A DNA stretch of 64,000 nucleotides, taken from contig NC_133930.1 of NCBI RefSeq assembly GCF_964199755.1, positions 55,829,962 to 55,893,961 on the forward strand, in the 5' to 3' direction. Shown here in pieces: positions 49,301 through 60,539 of the stretch; position 1 is the first letter of the stretch, and each line of letters opens with the position of its first letter. The DNA is from Larus michahellis (lineage: Eukaryota > Chordata > Aves > Charadriiformes > Laridae). The position numbers and the translations under genes were made by a program. Under the pieces are notes generated by a model. The model saw only the letters and a list, made by a program, of their open reading frames with translations, was not told where the DNA came from and did no database searches.

Positions 49301-51997
49301 TGAGAAGATGTAGAAATGTCACAGGAAAATACTCCATGGGAAATCCACTACCACAGAAGAATTGTTCTGAAGAAGGACCAAATGCGGCCAGGTCAGCTAT
49401 CCTAATTCTCTCATAGGTTAGTCTCCCCCATTGAAGAAGGCAGATCCATCCATTAGAGGGATGGAAGAAGTCTCCTCTTCCTGCACCCAGCCACCAAGCT
49501 GGGTGGTAAGCTGCAGAACGCATGCTTTGGAGATATTGTAGAATTGGTGGCTCTGATCAGAGAAAAGCTCTGCAGTAGGATGACATTTATTCTAGGAGAG
49601 CCCCTGAGGTTTAGCTGTTTAGCAAACGTGATGGAATAAAAGCTGAAAAGGAGGCCAGGTCCTTGAGACTTTTACCTTACCATCATTTTTATTCCAATTG
49701 AGTTCTCTTACTGTTTTAAGAAATATTTTGACTAGGCAGTTTCTCATTGAAAACCTCAAGTTCTTTGAAACGGAAACTTCTTGTGGTACTGCACAAATCT
49801 TGCCCTAAATCTGTCAGAAAAGAATTTTGATACCTGAAGAACAATGTATGATCTATACTAGAGTCTGCCCTTGGTCATTAACCCAAACATAACCAACTGT
49901 TCAAGTAGTGAGGCCTTCACTTGGAAAATGAGTGAACAGCAGCACAATAGTTCCAAAAGCATCTGCAATAACTTAGCAATTAGCTGATCAAATAAAAAAG
50001 TAGCTCTTTTATTTTTTAACAGAAAAAATGTGGAGTCAATTCCTTTTTTTTTCATATTGCAGAACAAATAGCAACTGAAGTCTGGTTTTGAGGAATAGTC
50101 ACTTTTTTACCACTGATAAGGAGGTTTTATTGTGTTAAGTCCAACGTCTAACATAAGCTGTCTGAGGGTCAGAGAACCTGTGTTTTCTCCCTCTATTCAC
50201 AAATATTCCTGCCTTTCGCTGTTTTCATTCATTCATTGCTCCTACTTTGCAAACAGAGACTTGCCATACCCTCAACCTGTCTCAAATGCACAGTGCATCA
50301 GGAAGCAGTGACAGGGGCAGCTGCTCCACAAGGGAGGTAAGCTTGTAACTGGGAGCTCACCCACAAGGAGCCAGGATGCAGAGCAAATCCAGGTCAGGAT
50401 CAGGGCCAGAGAGAGCGACGGGGGTCAGAGAGACCAGAAACAAGGCAGTCTGATGTCAAGCCAGGCAGCCCAGCCAGTGGGTCTGGGTCAAGGTGAGGAC
50501 TGGGCCTGACACATCTGCATCCACGGCTGTGATATGGAACAGCAGCAGAACCTGAGCGTAAGAGCAGCTCCCAGGGAAGAGGAGGGGCAGGCCCTCGCCT
50601 CTGGCCTTCTCCACAACAGTTCTTACTAGTGAAGGAGGTGACCTTGGGCTCAGACAGCTAAACTTAACTCAGCCAACTAAACTCCTAGGAGGTGGGTGTT
50701 CTCTGGGCCCTACATAACGAAGATCTGAAGCAAGAAGGGAGAGGTTCCCTCACGTACTTCTAAAGGTTGCAAGAAGCTTTCTGGCAGTAATGAGCTGTTA
50801 TAAGCATCCACCTTGGACGGACTTGGTGGATAGACTCCACCTCTCTAAAGTACACAACATTCCCACAGGACTGTTAAGAAAATCCATTTCTTCCACATTT
50901 GAATGTTTTCCATCTTCTATCTTGAAAAGTGCCTCACCAAATCTTTGGAATTTCAAAGTGACACACTTTTCACTCTCCCCCAACTCCTACCAGAAACAGA
51001 TGCAAGAGCATCCACTGCATCCTGACCTGGCATTTTTCCAGCGTGCCATGAAAACTGATAAAGCTGCACTGTTGGTACCCAGGGTCTGTCAGAGTCTCTA
51101 TGGTCAATACCTATCTAGCTGCCTTGGTCAGGTTTCTGGAATCTAAGCAGCGAGGTAACAGAGGCGGTGACAGGAGGAATAAAGAAACCCTCTTCAGTTA
51201 ACTACTAGCACTCATCCCACCTTCTCCCATGTTCTTAGTTTGCTGCTGGGGTCCCCTTACCCCAGTATCTCAGTTCTGTCTCATTAATCACTTTCTCATT
51301 AATCCTGCAACAGAAGTTAAACACTTCTGCTTCTCTGCCACAAGGGTGATGATGTCACAGCAAAAGAGCTATTTCCCAGCATCACCTGCTCAACAGTGAT
51401 GTGAAGCAACAACATGTTTGGCGTGTCAGCCTATTATCTACAGGCAAACTGTTTATGCTTTTAGTTTGGAAGTATTCTCCTACCTAAGAACTTAAAACAA
51501 TTGTCAACAGGAGCATTAATAGCAGGAAAAACTGGTGCAGGTGACTAGAGGCTGGAGTTTGAATGGTGTCAGGAAGAAGCAAAGAGCAACCAGAACATTC
51601 TGGAGTACTGCTAAGTTAATAGTTATGGCAAAGGCAGTTAAAAAATTCCCGCAGACAAATCCTGGCTTTCTGCTGATTATAAAACAATTTACTTGGTGGA
51701 TATTATTCCAGTATTTAGGGGAATGCTTTGCCAAATGAAACAGATGTAGCCAGAACAAAACAAAACAAACCTAAAAAAACCATTGACTGATTGCGTTCCT
51801 ATAAAATACTTCTGAGTTTGAATGAAAAATCAGATGCAACTGTATCCCTGCAAATTCTGCAGGCGAGACATAGCTTCCAGGTAATCAAAGACCTGGCAAT
51901 CAAAGTGCTGACAAGAAAAAATGCTTGTAGAAGTTAATAGGACTTGCTGTTCTCAAGAATAACGTCAACAAATATTTTCTATTTGGTGTTTATACCA
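46387..51997. other. intergenic DNA, mostly unassigned
   Basis: No transposon was recognised. The block 50,340-50,640 is GC-rich and purine-skewed on the plus strand (repeated CCAG, CAGG, GAGAG words), next to the candidate exon at 50,257-50,336. A GTGGTGGTGGTGG run lies near 48,601. Confidence 0.35.
50257..50336 (+). ncRNA. splice-bracketed candidate exon, 80 bp
   Basis: A pyrimidine-rich acceptor ending TTTGCAAACAG precedes an 80-base segment ending at a GAG|GTAAGC donor. One frame is open throughout (RLAIPSTCLKC at its start). It lies next to a GC-rich block at 50,340-50,640. There is no partner exon I can assign; it may be an lncRNA exon or chance. Confidence 0.2.
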
Positions 51998-52597
51998 CAG
52001 GCGTTCTGGGGTGCATCAAGAAGAGTGTGGCCAGCAGGTCGAGGGAGGTCATCCTCCCCCTCTACTCTGCCCTGGTGAGGCCACATCTGGAGTACCTTGT
52101 CCAGTTCTGGGCTCCCCGGTTCAAGAAGGACAGGGAACTGCTGGAGAGGGTGCAGCAAAGGGCTACCAAGATGATGAGGGGACAGGAACACCTCTCTTAT
52201 GAGGAAAGGCTGAGGGACTTGGGTCTCTTCAGTCTGGAAAAAAGACGGCTGAGGGGGGACCTTATCAACACTTATAAATACTTAAAGGGTGGGTGTCAGG
52301 AGGATGGGGCCAGGCTCTTTTCAGGGGTGCCCAGAGACAGGACAAGAGGTAATGGGCACAAACTTGAGCATAGGAAGTTCCACGTAAACGTGAGGAGGAA
52401 CTTCTTTACTTTGAGGGAGGCAGAGCCCTGGAACAGGCTGCCCAGAGAGGTGGTGGAGTCTCCAACTCTGGAGACATTCAAAACCCGCCTGGACGTGTTC
52501 CTGTGCAACCTGTTTTAGGTGACCCTGCTCTGGCAGGGGGGTTGGACTAGATGATCTCCAGAGGTCCCTTCCAACCCTATGGTTCTATGATTTTTTT
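51998..52597 (+). mobile_element. CR1 LINE 3' fragment, 0.6 kb
   Basis: The copy starts near GGTGCATCAAGAAGAGTG, within the C-terminal part of ORF2. It ends with GGTTGGACTAGATGATC, TCCAGAGGTCCC, TTCCAACCC and GGTTCTATGATT, the standard CR1 3' end. It inserted in the opposite orientation to the 45 kb copy. The frame is intact to its stop, so it is also fairly young. Confidence 0.93.
52027..52518 (+). CDS. CR1 ORF2 C-terminal fragment, 163 codons
   Basis: This fragment encodes only the region after the reverse-transcriptase palm. It has [15 protein letters not shown], then [27 protein letters not shown] and [19 protein letters not shown], ending at a stop after CNLF. All catalytic motifs are missing, so it has no activity of its own. 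It is homologous to the C-terminal 160 residues or so of the 45 kb frame, with a somewhat different 3' subfamily signature (GGTGACCCTGCTCTGGCAGG after the stop). Confidence 0.9.
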   Translation: MASRSREVILPLYSALVRPHLEYLVQFWAPRFKKDRELLERVQQRATKMMRGQEHLSYEERLRDLGLFSLEKRRLRGDLINTYKYLKGGCQEDGARLFSGVPRDRTRGNGHKLEHRKFHVNVRRNFFTLREAEPWNRLPREVVESPTLETFKTRLDVFLCNLF

Positions 52598-53100
52598 TCT
52601 GCACCCGAGTTTTTTGTGGCCTTAAACCCCACAGCTGTTAGTAAGAGGTGGCATCAGCCATCACAAGCCAAGGGACACAGGCAGCCTGGTATCTGATACT
52701 GCTAAGCAGAGGCAACCTGTATCTACTGGAGCACTTATATTGTTCACAGTACCATCCAGCTGTCCAGCACCAGGAAGGATGGAAATCGTCCAACTAGACC
52801 AGCTAGGTCACACAAGGTATACCACTTGCAAAGTTTAAATTATTTTCTTAAATTAGCAATGTGAGTTTTTCAAAAAGAAAGTCAAGATTAACAGGAGCTG
52901 ATGGATGCACAAAAAGTCTCCATCTTCTCTGCAAGCCAGAAAAATTAACTTAACATTAGATTTTCAAACATTCTTATGATTACTTACAGGCTTTCACTAA
53001 GCAAAGCACTTAATTATGAGTTTAAAGTTAAGCATGTGTACATATGTAGGAAACATGCAAATTGAGATCCTCAATTTCAAATATATCTTGATGCCTGTTT

Positions 53101-53113
53101 ATATATATATATA
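53101..53113 (+). repeat. (AT)n microsatellite
   Basis: Thirteen bases of pure alternating AT, short enough to be of little note except as a possible polymorphic marker. Confidence 0.85.
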
Positions 53114-53236
53114 GGTACTTATTTTTGTAATTGGAGTAGTGGGCATTGTATAAAAAGAAATTGCTTTTCAATTTTTTAATACCCTCATTTTAAAGGTGAA
53201 CATGAGTGATGCAAAGAAAGCCAAGGAGCGAGGCTG

Positions 53237-53716
53237 AGTCATGGTTTAACCCCAGCCAGCAGCTAGGACTACACAGCCACTCGCACAGTTCTGCTGTTTC
53301 CCCACAGAAGGGCAGGGAGAAAAGTGAGAAAAGGAGGGGAAAGGGAAAGAAAAAAACCTTGCGGGTTGAGATAAAGACAGTTTAATAGAAACAATAACAG
53401 AAAAGGATAATAATAATGATGATGACACAAGTCACTCTCACCACCTGGTGAACTGGTACCTTCCCAAGCAGTGATCACAGATTCCCACCTCCCAGCCATA
53501 CCCCATTTATATACTGAGCATGACGGTACAGAATATTCCATTGGCCGTTCCATTGTTCTGTCTAGGCTCCTTCTCAGATTCTATGGGAAGCTGAAAAGAG
53601 TCCTTGAAGAGTATAAACATCACTTAGCAACGACTTAAACAATATGCATTTTTTACGTTGCTTTCACAGCAATCACTAGAAAGAAAATTAACTCTTTCCT
53701 GGTTGAAACCAGGACA
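53237..53716 (-). mobile_element. solo LTR of an endogenous retrovirus, about 480 bp
   Basis: Read on the minus strand, the element begins TGTCCTGGTTTC and ends near AAACCATGAC, the ends of a widespread avian LTR family (probably ERVL-like; family assignment is from memory). A TATA box (TATATAAA) lies at about 53,506-53,513 and an ATTAAA polyadenylation signal at 53,381-53,386, in the right order for U3-R-U5. Flanking 5-mers GGCTG (53,232-53,236) and GACTG (53,717-53,721) look like a target-site duplication with one mismatch. The terminal dinucleotide at the low-coordinate end is mutated. No gag, pol or env sequence flanks it, so it is a solo LTR left by recombination. Confidence 0.82.
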
Positions 53717-56000
53717 GACTGGGACCTTTAAAACCCACCCTAGAAGGAAAATGCCCAGTGAAACTCAGTATGAAGCCCCTTGTATCTTTTCCTGTTAGCT
53801 TTACGTTATGTTAGCTCTTGTGGCTGTATGTATACTGCCAGTTGCAGTATGGAGCTGAATTATGCTGAGACCTATGACAGTCCCATCTCTCTACCCACCT
53901 TGCTGATATAACTCAGCCTCAAAGTTTCAAGAGTACTTTCAAAGACTCACGCACAGGATACTTGTCAGTATTTTGAGCTTCATCAGCGTCTATTCAGCTA
54001 CATTCAGTATATGAACGATGGTTTGTGTCAATGATAAAGCACTGTTTGGTCTTAAGCCTGCACCTGAGTTGAATAGCAATTCTGAGCCCGTTGTAGATGT
54101 TCTCCACAACCAGTAGTCCAGACCTGTGCCAATCCAGCAACCTCTACTTGGCCATTACTATAACTAAGCTATAAAATTCATCACAGTCTGAGTCAGCCTC
54201 CGCAGAGTGATGTCTCTACTCCTTCTCTCTCATACAAAACACTATACAGAAAGCCAGAGCCACACAACACGTTGAATATTGCCATGTCTCCTTTCTAGTC
54301 TTATGCTGAGAAAAAAGCTGAATCTTGAGGAATGCTTCCTTGCATGACATCAAGGAGCAAAGAATGAACAATGCATCCCTCCACAGCCCCTCTTCCCTAA
54401 GAAAACAAATGGCAGGTCTCTTTAGCATAGTTTTTTTCAGGCAATGACTTTTCTCCAAGAGATTTACTGCAGCAGCCTTACAAGAGATTTGTAGCAGGCA
54501 GTGCTCCATCTGTAGTCTTATATCCTCCATGTGAGAGCCGTAATTCTTCTTGAGTGAAATGACAGGCGATCATAATGGCTAATCATGTATTATGATGATA
54601 CTGTCTCTACAGGAAGGACTGCACTTGGCTTTCTGTGCCTCCTTTGAGCAACACAAAACTTTCTTACAAAGCTGGAACAAATTACATTTTCCTGGTTGTT
54701 AACGTGACATCAGTTGGGTACCCCACCCCTCACACGCAACGGCACTGTCCCAGCTATTTTTAAGGATGTTTTCTGAAGAGTGGATTTCTCGGGGGGTCCA
54801 ATACTGGATATGGAACATTACAGATGCAAATTCCTACCATGATTCTGACTCAGGCTGATAACAATGTAAATGTGTGACAGATGTTTCACTTGTCTGAAAT
54901 GATCTACTCAAACAGTTCTTCATGCACAGGTGTCCAACATCAGAACGAAGTCCAGCAGGTTTGAGATAGTGCAAAGCAACATGTTTTAATATAGAAAGGA
55001 TATCTATTTTATTTTCATTGTGGTGTGAATGGACTACTGTAGGGAGAAAGCACATGTTTAGAAAGCCATTTTGCCAACACACTTAAATATTATTCTTCTA
55101 ATGGGTCTTGAACATTATTGATAGCCACCAATGGACCAGATCTCCACCATATAGCTCTGTCCTCTCACCAAAAACTTACATCTCTGAGTACAATGGACTA
55201 AAATCTTGATTCAGAAGTGGGGAAAGAAAATTTCACCTTCCTGATTCATTCAGAAAGCTCTCTACTGCTTTCTCTTTCCTTGGAGTCTCCAGTTCTCAAA
55301 TTGAAACCGAACCATCGTGACCAATTTATGGGGCTGCAGCACAAAGTAGAATCACAGCAGGTTTTCTGACTTTCCCAGTAAGTTCACTGAATTGACTTGC
55401 TCCTCTGTGGTCAGACAGACAGCAAGAAGAAAATCTTAGCTTTAACTTGTGAGAGCTCAGACTTACTGAGCAATATGCAACTTTTCTTAGTCAGAGATGA
55501 AAAGGTCTGTAAGAATCCTGCCATTCTAATTGCAAAGGAGGATTATGTGAATGCTTTTGCCATGACTGAGTAAAATTCATTACTGACAGGATGTTTGGGG
55601 TACAAGCTGGAGTTTGAAGATACAGTTCTGTTCTCTGCTTTGTAATTGGTGTCCTGTGTGACTTGACACAAGCACCCATGCTGTAGTTCCTCAGCAATAA
55701 ACAAGTGCAATGGCATGGTTGAACTTTTCAGGAAGATGACCAGTTTCAGGTGGATTCTGAGATATGCAAGATAGTGAGGCCATGGGGCTCTGAGTGTGTC
55801 AGTGGGCTTTATCTCCACATTGCTTATAGAGACAGGCTGACAAACTATTCACCATGCGTTTGCTGGAATGCCTTCTGGCATTGTATTTTTGTTAGTATTC
55901 TGCTGAAATCACAGAATCACAGAATCACAGAATGGTTCAGTTCGGACCTTAAAGATCATCTAGTTCCAACCCCCCTGCCCATGGGCAGGGACACCTCCCA

Positions 56001-56387
56001 CTAGACCAGGCTGCTCAAAGCCCCATCCAGCCTGGCCTTGAACACTTCCAGGGATGGGGCATCCACAACCTCCCTGGGCAACCTGTTCCAGTGCCTCACC
56101 ACCCTCACAGGAAAGAATTTCTTCCTAATAGCCAACCTGAATCTCCCCTCTTTCAGTTTGAAACCATTACCCCTCGTCCTATCATTACACTCCCTGATAA
56201 AAAGTCCCTCTCCATCCTTCCTGTAGGCCCCCTTTAGGTACTGGAAGGCCGCTATAAGGTCTCCCTGGAGCCTTCTCTTTTCCAGGCTGAACAACCCCAA
56301 CTCTCTCAGCCTGTCCTCATAGCATAGGTGCTCCAGCCCTCTGATCATCTTCGTGGCCCTCCTCTGGCCCCTTTCCAACAAGTCCAT
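56001..56387 (-). pseudogene. CR1 ORF2 C-terminal remnant, 128 codons, disrupted upstream
   Basis: The frame carries [36 protein letters not shown] and [20 protein letters not shown], then a stop. It aligns with the last 130 or so residues of the intact frame at 45 kb. The preceding part of the same ORF continues in other frames (homologous blocks at 56,442-56,700), so one or more indels near 56,400-56,460 broke it. No function is expected. Confidence 0.88.
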
Positions 56388-56690
56388 GTCCTTCTTGTGT
56401 TGAGGACTCCAGACGCTGGATGCAGTACTCCAGGTGGGGTCTCACCAGTGCAGAGAGGGAGAATCACCTCCCTCGACCTGCTGGCCACGCTTCTTTTGAT
56501 GCAGCCCAGGATGCTGTTGGCTTTCTGGGCTGCAAGTATGCATTGCCAGCTCATGTTGAGCTTCTTGTCTACCAGCACCCTGGTCCTTCTCCTCAGGGCT
56601 GCTCTGAAGCCATACTCCACCCAATCTGTATTTGTGCCTGGGATTGCCATGAGCCAGGTGCAGGACCTTGCACTTAGTCTGGTTGAACTC

Positions 56691-56777
56691 CATGTGGTTT
56701 GCACAGGCTCACCTCTCAAGCCTGTCCAGGTCCCTCTGGATGGCAAGCTTGAGAGGTGGGCCTGTGTGAACCTCATG
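56691..56777. repeat. inverted repeat at the 5' end of a CR1 insertion (33-bp arms, 21-bp loop)
   Basis: The left arm is 56,691-56,723 and the right arm 56,745-56,777. The reverse complement of the right arm matches the left at 28 of 33 positions, with a shared core CACCTCTCAAG. The loop is 56,724-56,744. The left arm is ordinary CR1 sequence in minus orientation; the right arm is the same CR1 segment inverted. Confidence 0.8.
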
Positions 56778-56790
56778 TGAACCTTTTCAC

Positions 56791-59700
56791 AAATACGAAA
56801 GCTAACAATTCTTTTGGTCACTGGGCACATTATGGAGGGAATAGGTGTGATTCTGTATTTAAATAGATTTAAAAAACCCAACCAACCAAACAAACCAACA
56901 AAACAGGAATACTGAGGCTAAACACACAGCATAGGATTTTTTAAAACGCCGAGTGGTTGCCAAGCATTCATAGGTGCGGATTTATTGGTAGGTGGAAGAA
57001 GTCAGCAGAATGATAATAATCGGAGTTTGTGTATTAGAAGAGGGAGGTGAACACACAGACTGTAACAATGTGTTGCTAGCACAATACCCCATTTTTAGTC
57101 TGCATGACGCAACTTTTCCCTTTCATTAACAGCAAGGCCAGGTTTGGACTACCTCTTGATTGAGCAGTTAGCCCAGTACTGAGCTTGTTTGAAAACTCCA
57201 TCCCAAAATCCATACTTCAGAACATATCCAAATGGTCTGAATTTTATCTGCTGCTATTTTAAAGGTATTTCTCTCTTTAATATGGCACGGAAGCTATAGA
57301 TTGTTTTGTACCTTGGAAAATCCTTAGGTGTTTAAATACGTGTGCCTAAGGTTAGGATCCTAGACCTACTAAGAAATATAAATAGTACCACACAATTTTT
57401 TCTGGAATGTTTCCTTATCTTCATTTTCTCCTCCCCATAATTCCCAGAGGGGAAGCATTCTGGATACAACCTACAATTTACTCAACCCAAGTACTAAAGG
57501 CATTTTTGTCATTTTAGGGCCTTCTCTCTGTTGCTGTCTCCCTTTCTCAGTATCAGATGATACTTCAGAAACTCTAACTTGTCATTCGGAGTCTAGCAAT
57601 GAAATGAAAATATAGATAAAGCTCATCTTTCTTGGCTGAGAGGAGAAGGGCAGACACAAATCTGTTACAGAAAAAAAATGTAGATTCTTATTAACATTAA
57701 ATCTGGGCAGTCTGATTTGCACTTTAGCAGCTTGTGATGTAACCATGCCTTATAGCAGATTACAATCAGCTTCAGAAAGAAATCCATAAAGCACAGTTCA
57801 AAAAATGCACTTAGGCGTATGCTTAAAGTTCAACTTCTGTATTACTGAATTAAGATTCAGCAATTCCCATTTCAATCCCTTCCAGTTTCTTCCCCAACAC
57901 CTAATCTGAATAAATATAAAAGCAAGTGAAATCACGAATAAGCAAGAACCTTTTAACTTTTCCTCTCCTTTGTGTGACTGGCCAAACAAAGCACTGTTAA
58001 ATTAATGAAAGTCAGACATCTACCCCTGCTGCTATTACCGCATCCCTGTCAAAAATGCAACTAATTTCCTTGGGCCAGGAGCAGAGATAAGGACAATTAC
58101 TCTGGTGACTATTTCTAACACTCAGATTTGTCCAATTTCTTTCAATAGTTGTCACATACTTACAATAAACCTGTTACCTATGCTACAGCCGGTATGTCTT
58201 TACAAGCTTTTCCATTAAGGCTCTCCCAGACAATGAAGGACTGGCATTTTTGAATCACTGTAAAGCTACCATTCCCCCTACGCAGCTGCACAAAGCTTTT
58301 GAATATTGGCTAGAATGCCCTTTTTTTATTTTGAAGAGTCCACAAATCTGGGGGGGCGGGGGGCAGAGACTGTGCTTTAATCCATCGCTATCTGCTGATA
58401 ACAGTGCTGAACGTGTTTAGTCTACATGCAAAAAGTAGGAGACAGTATTTAATTACCATGACAACACTTTGAGGTCCTAAATGAAACATAAGAACTATTG
58501 AAAAAAAATTAATTTGGTCTATTTAACAGACTGACTAAATAACATCTCTGGTAAAGACATCATGCTCTTGTTACCCAAGCAAATGAAAAAGACAAACATG
58601 GGGACAAAAGGCAATTTTATAAATGGCAAAAGAGGAACAGAGGAACTGAAGGGGCATGTCCAAAGTTACACAAGAATTGACTACAGATTTCTTGTTATCC
58701 ATTCTTGTGTCTATCACAAAAGAAACATACCTCCTGGAGAGCGTTCCTGCAAAACAGTTCTTTGATGGTCACACCTTTGAATAAGACAGAATGGGGTGGA
58801 ACAATGACTAAAAAGGGCAATGTACATATAAGTGGTAAAAAGGTATTTTAACCAGGTATTAGAAAATATGGAAATTTTGAGAAGTGATTTTACTTGCTGA
58901 TAAACTGAGAAGAGCTAAAAAAAAAAAGAAAGTATGATTCACAATTCACCCACATGCCAGTTTTTGTTCTATTTTGGAAGCCTAACAAGACTCCTTCCCT
59001 AGTCACAAGGCCTCCTTTGCCTCATTCTGCCTGTCAAAGGATCATTTTAAACTGAAGTCACTGCAGTGTTATTTCCAATCATGGATATTCTATTACATTG
59101 ATTGAATTAAACTTGCTTTAGAGTTAAGATTCAGCAAAAAATAATTTCACTTAGAGTATCACTTAATATGTTTAGGCCATGTCCAAATAAAACTGCTGGG
59201 ACGGTAAGTTTATGCTAAGAGGGACTGTGAGTTTCTTTCACTCTGAGAAAAGCTGGCGCGTTTGCTGCCATTAACAACTACAAGATGCAGCCATGTATTT
59301 ACTTCACTGGTTCAGAAGCTGTGAGGCATCTGTTGCTGCCTGCATGGCTTAGGAACATGGTCCAGCGTACTGTTCAGAGACTGAACTTCTGATCAGCTAA
59401 CTATGCAGCAAATGTCATCCTGATGTAGTTCACAAAATCATCTCTTTTCAGTTACCGAGGCATACACCTCAAAAGAATAACACCTGCATCTGCACCTCTG
59501 GGAAGGCTACAAAGCTTGCCAACATCAGCTGCGAAAACATGGCAATCAACTGTGACTCCAGGGGATACACTCACATCTTTTGCAATCACTCAAGGCTACC
59601 ATTTCAGATGACTGGGTGCTCCCCACGTTGTGCCAATGGTAAGAGCTGGTCTGGAGAGTGGGATAAGCCACGCTGAAGGGAGCACAAGACACAGGCCTGC

Positions 59701-59819
59701 CAGACTGGATTTCTCAAGCATCTCACCCCATCAAGCAGAGGCAACTCAAGCCCCTCTCGTGCCTGCAAAACACATACTACAGGCCTACGCAAGCAGGTCC
59801 CTTCTCCCTCTCAGGGAGC
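56791..59819. other. intergenic DNA upstream of the SLC44A1 promoter
   Basis: AT-rich sequence with a (CCAA/CAAA)n tract at 56,876-56,904 and a G-rich run at 58,350-58,365. The only element is the weak MIR remnant at 58.6 kb. GC content climbs from about 59.6 kb. Confidence 0.4.
58590..58725 (-). mobile_element. MIR-like SINE remnant
   Basis: AGAGGAACAGAGGAACTGAA, GGGGCATGTCCAAAGTTACA and CAAGAATTGACTACAG resemble the MIR core read in reverse (GAGGAAACTGAGGC, then TTGCCCAAGGTCACACAG). It is short and diverged. Confidence 0.4.
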
Positions 59820-60395
59820 ACCCGCCACTTGGAAGCCACCCTGCCCAGAGCACGGATTCCCAACGCAGCTGCCCCCCCATGCTGCCCCCGCACGGGGCAG
59901 CGCTCCCTCTTCCCGGGGGTCGAGGGGGAAAAAAGAGGGAGAATCGTCTGACCATGCCCAGCCCCGGAACGGCGACAGCCAGGGCCCGAGGGCCGAGCCT
60001 GCCGCCCGCCACCAGCCCTGCCGTCGCCTTGGCGACCGGGCAAAAGCCATTGACGCCAGCGGAAGCGGCGCGCCGGGCGGAAGCGGGGGCGGAGCCACCC
60101 GCGCAGGCAGGTACCCCCCTCGCTGCAGCACCTTGGCCCCGCCCCGCCGGCCCCGCCCGCCGCAGGCCCCGCCCCTTCCCCTCAGCCGCGGCCGCCGCCG
60201 CCGCGGGGGGAGGATGAGGGGGCGCCGCGGTGGGGCTGGTGCTGCAGCCGCGCTCGCCTGATCGGGCCCGGCGGTTCCCCGGCGGTCCTCCGCTCCGCCT
60301 CGCCGCCGCCCCGGGGCGGGCCGTCGCGGCGGGTGGATGCCCAGCGCCTGCCTGGCGCCTAGCGGGCAGCGTCAGGGCAGGGACCCGCGGACGCC
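59820..60395 (+). promoter_or_regulatory. SLC44A1: CpG-island promoter and 5' UTR of SLC44A1
   Basis: GC content and CpG density rise abruptly from about 59.8 kb and stay high to about 60.5 kb, unlike the rest of the window. Visible sites include ETS-type CGGAAG at 60,060-60,065 and 60,078-60,083, and a GC box GGGGGCGG at 60,085-60,092. CCCCGCCC-type boxes (GC boxes on the other strand) lie at about 60,137-60,160 and 60,168-60,178. A CCG-rich run occupies about 60,186-60,204. There is no obvious TATA box, consistent with a dispersed-start CpG promoter. A donor-like CAG|GTACCC at 60,110 could belong to an alternative untranslated first exon. Long open frames on both strands here are a by-product of high GC and are not called as genes. 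Confidence 0.7.
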
Positions 60396-60422
60396 ATGGG
60401 CTGCTGCAGCTCCGCCGCGCAG
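60396..60422 (+). CDS. SLC44A1: SLC44A1 (choline transporter-like protein 1) coding exon 1, first 9 codons
   Basis: The frame reads MGCCSSAAQ and stops at a strong splice donor, CAG|GTGAGC, at phase 0. The ATG has a good context (GCC before it, G after). Human CTL1/SLC44A1 begins MGCCSSASSAAQ, so this looks like the same exon with a three-residue deletion in the Ser/Ala run. CTL1 is a multi-pass plasma- and mitochondrial-membrane transporter that carries choline and ethanolamine for phospholipid synthesis; those activities reside in later exons outside the window. Gly2 followed by two cysteines resembles an acylation signal, but that is only an inference. The exon sits inside a CpG island, as expected for a housekeeping first exon. 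Only nine residues support the identity, so another MGCC-starting membrane protein is possible. The 5' UTR start cannot be placed by eye. Confidence 0.72.
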
Positions 60423-60539
60423 GTGAGCGGCCCGCGCCCGCCGCCGGGCCCTGCTGTCCCTCTTCTCCCTCCTCGGCTCCCCCCTGGCCCTCCTGCCTCC
60501 CCTGCCGGGCCCCGTCCCTCCGCCTGCGGGCCCACTGGC

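Larger units (their letters stand above)
55907..56790 (-). mobile_element. CR1 LINE, 5'-truncated, frameshifted, with repeated 3' octamer
   Basis: The minus-strand element ends in three tandem copies of the CR1 3' octamer, seen on the plus strand as AATCACAG from about 55,907 to 55,931. Coding remnants are [20 protein letters not shown] at the start of the 56,001-56,387 frame and, in shifted frames further 5', [20 protein letters not shown]. At least two frameshifts therefore separate the pieces. The catalytic palm motifs lie 5' of the truncation and are absent. The 5' end is an inverted duplication, listed separately. Confidence 0.92.

Noticed and set aside
1..59800. ABCA1 exons expected upstream of SLC44A1 from human gene order
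   Set aside because: None of the recognisable ABCA1 segments was seen on either strand; the gene presumably lies beyond the left edge or elsewhere.
59630..60217. Open frame of 195 codons on the plus strand (and overlapping minus frames) at the CpG island
   Set aside because: GC-rich promoter sequence lacks stop codons by composition. The translation is Ala/Pro/Arg-rich with no domain, and it overlaps the promoter of SLC44A1.
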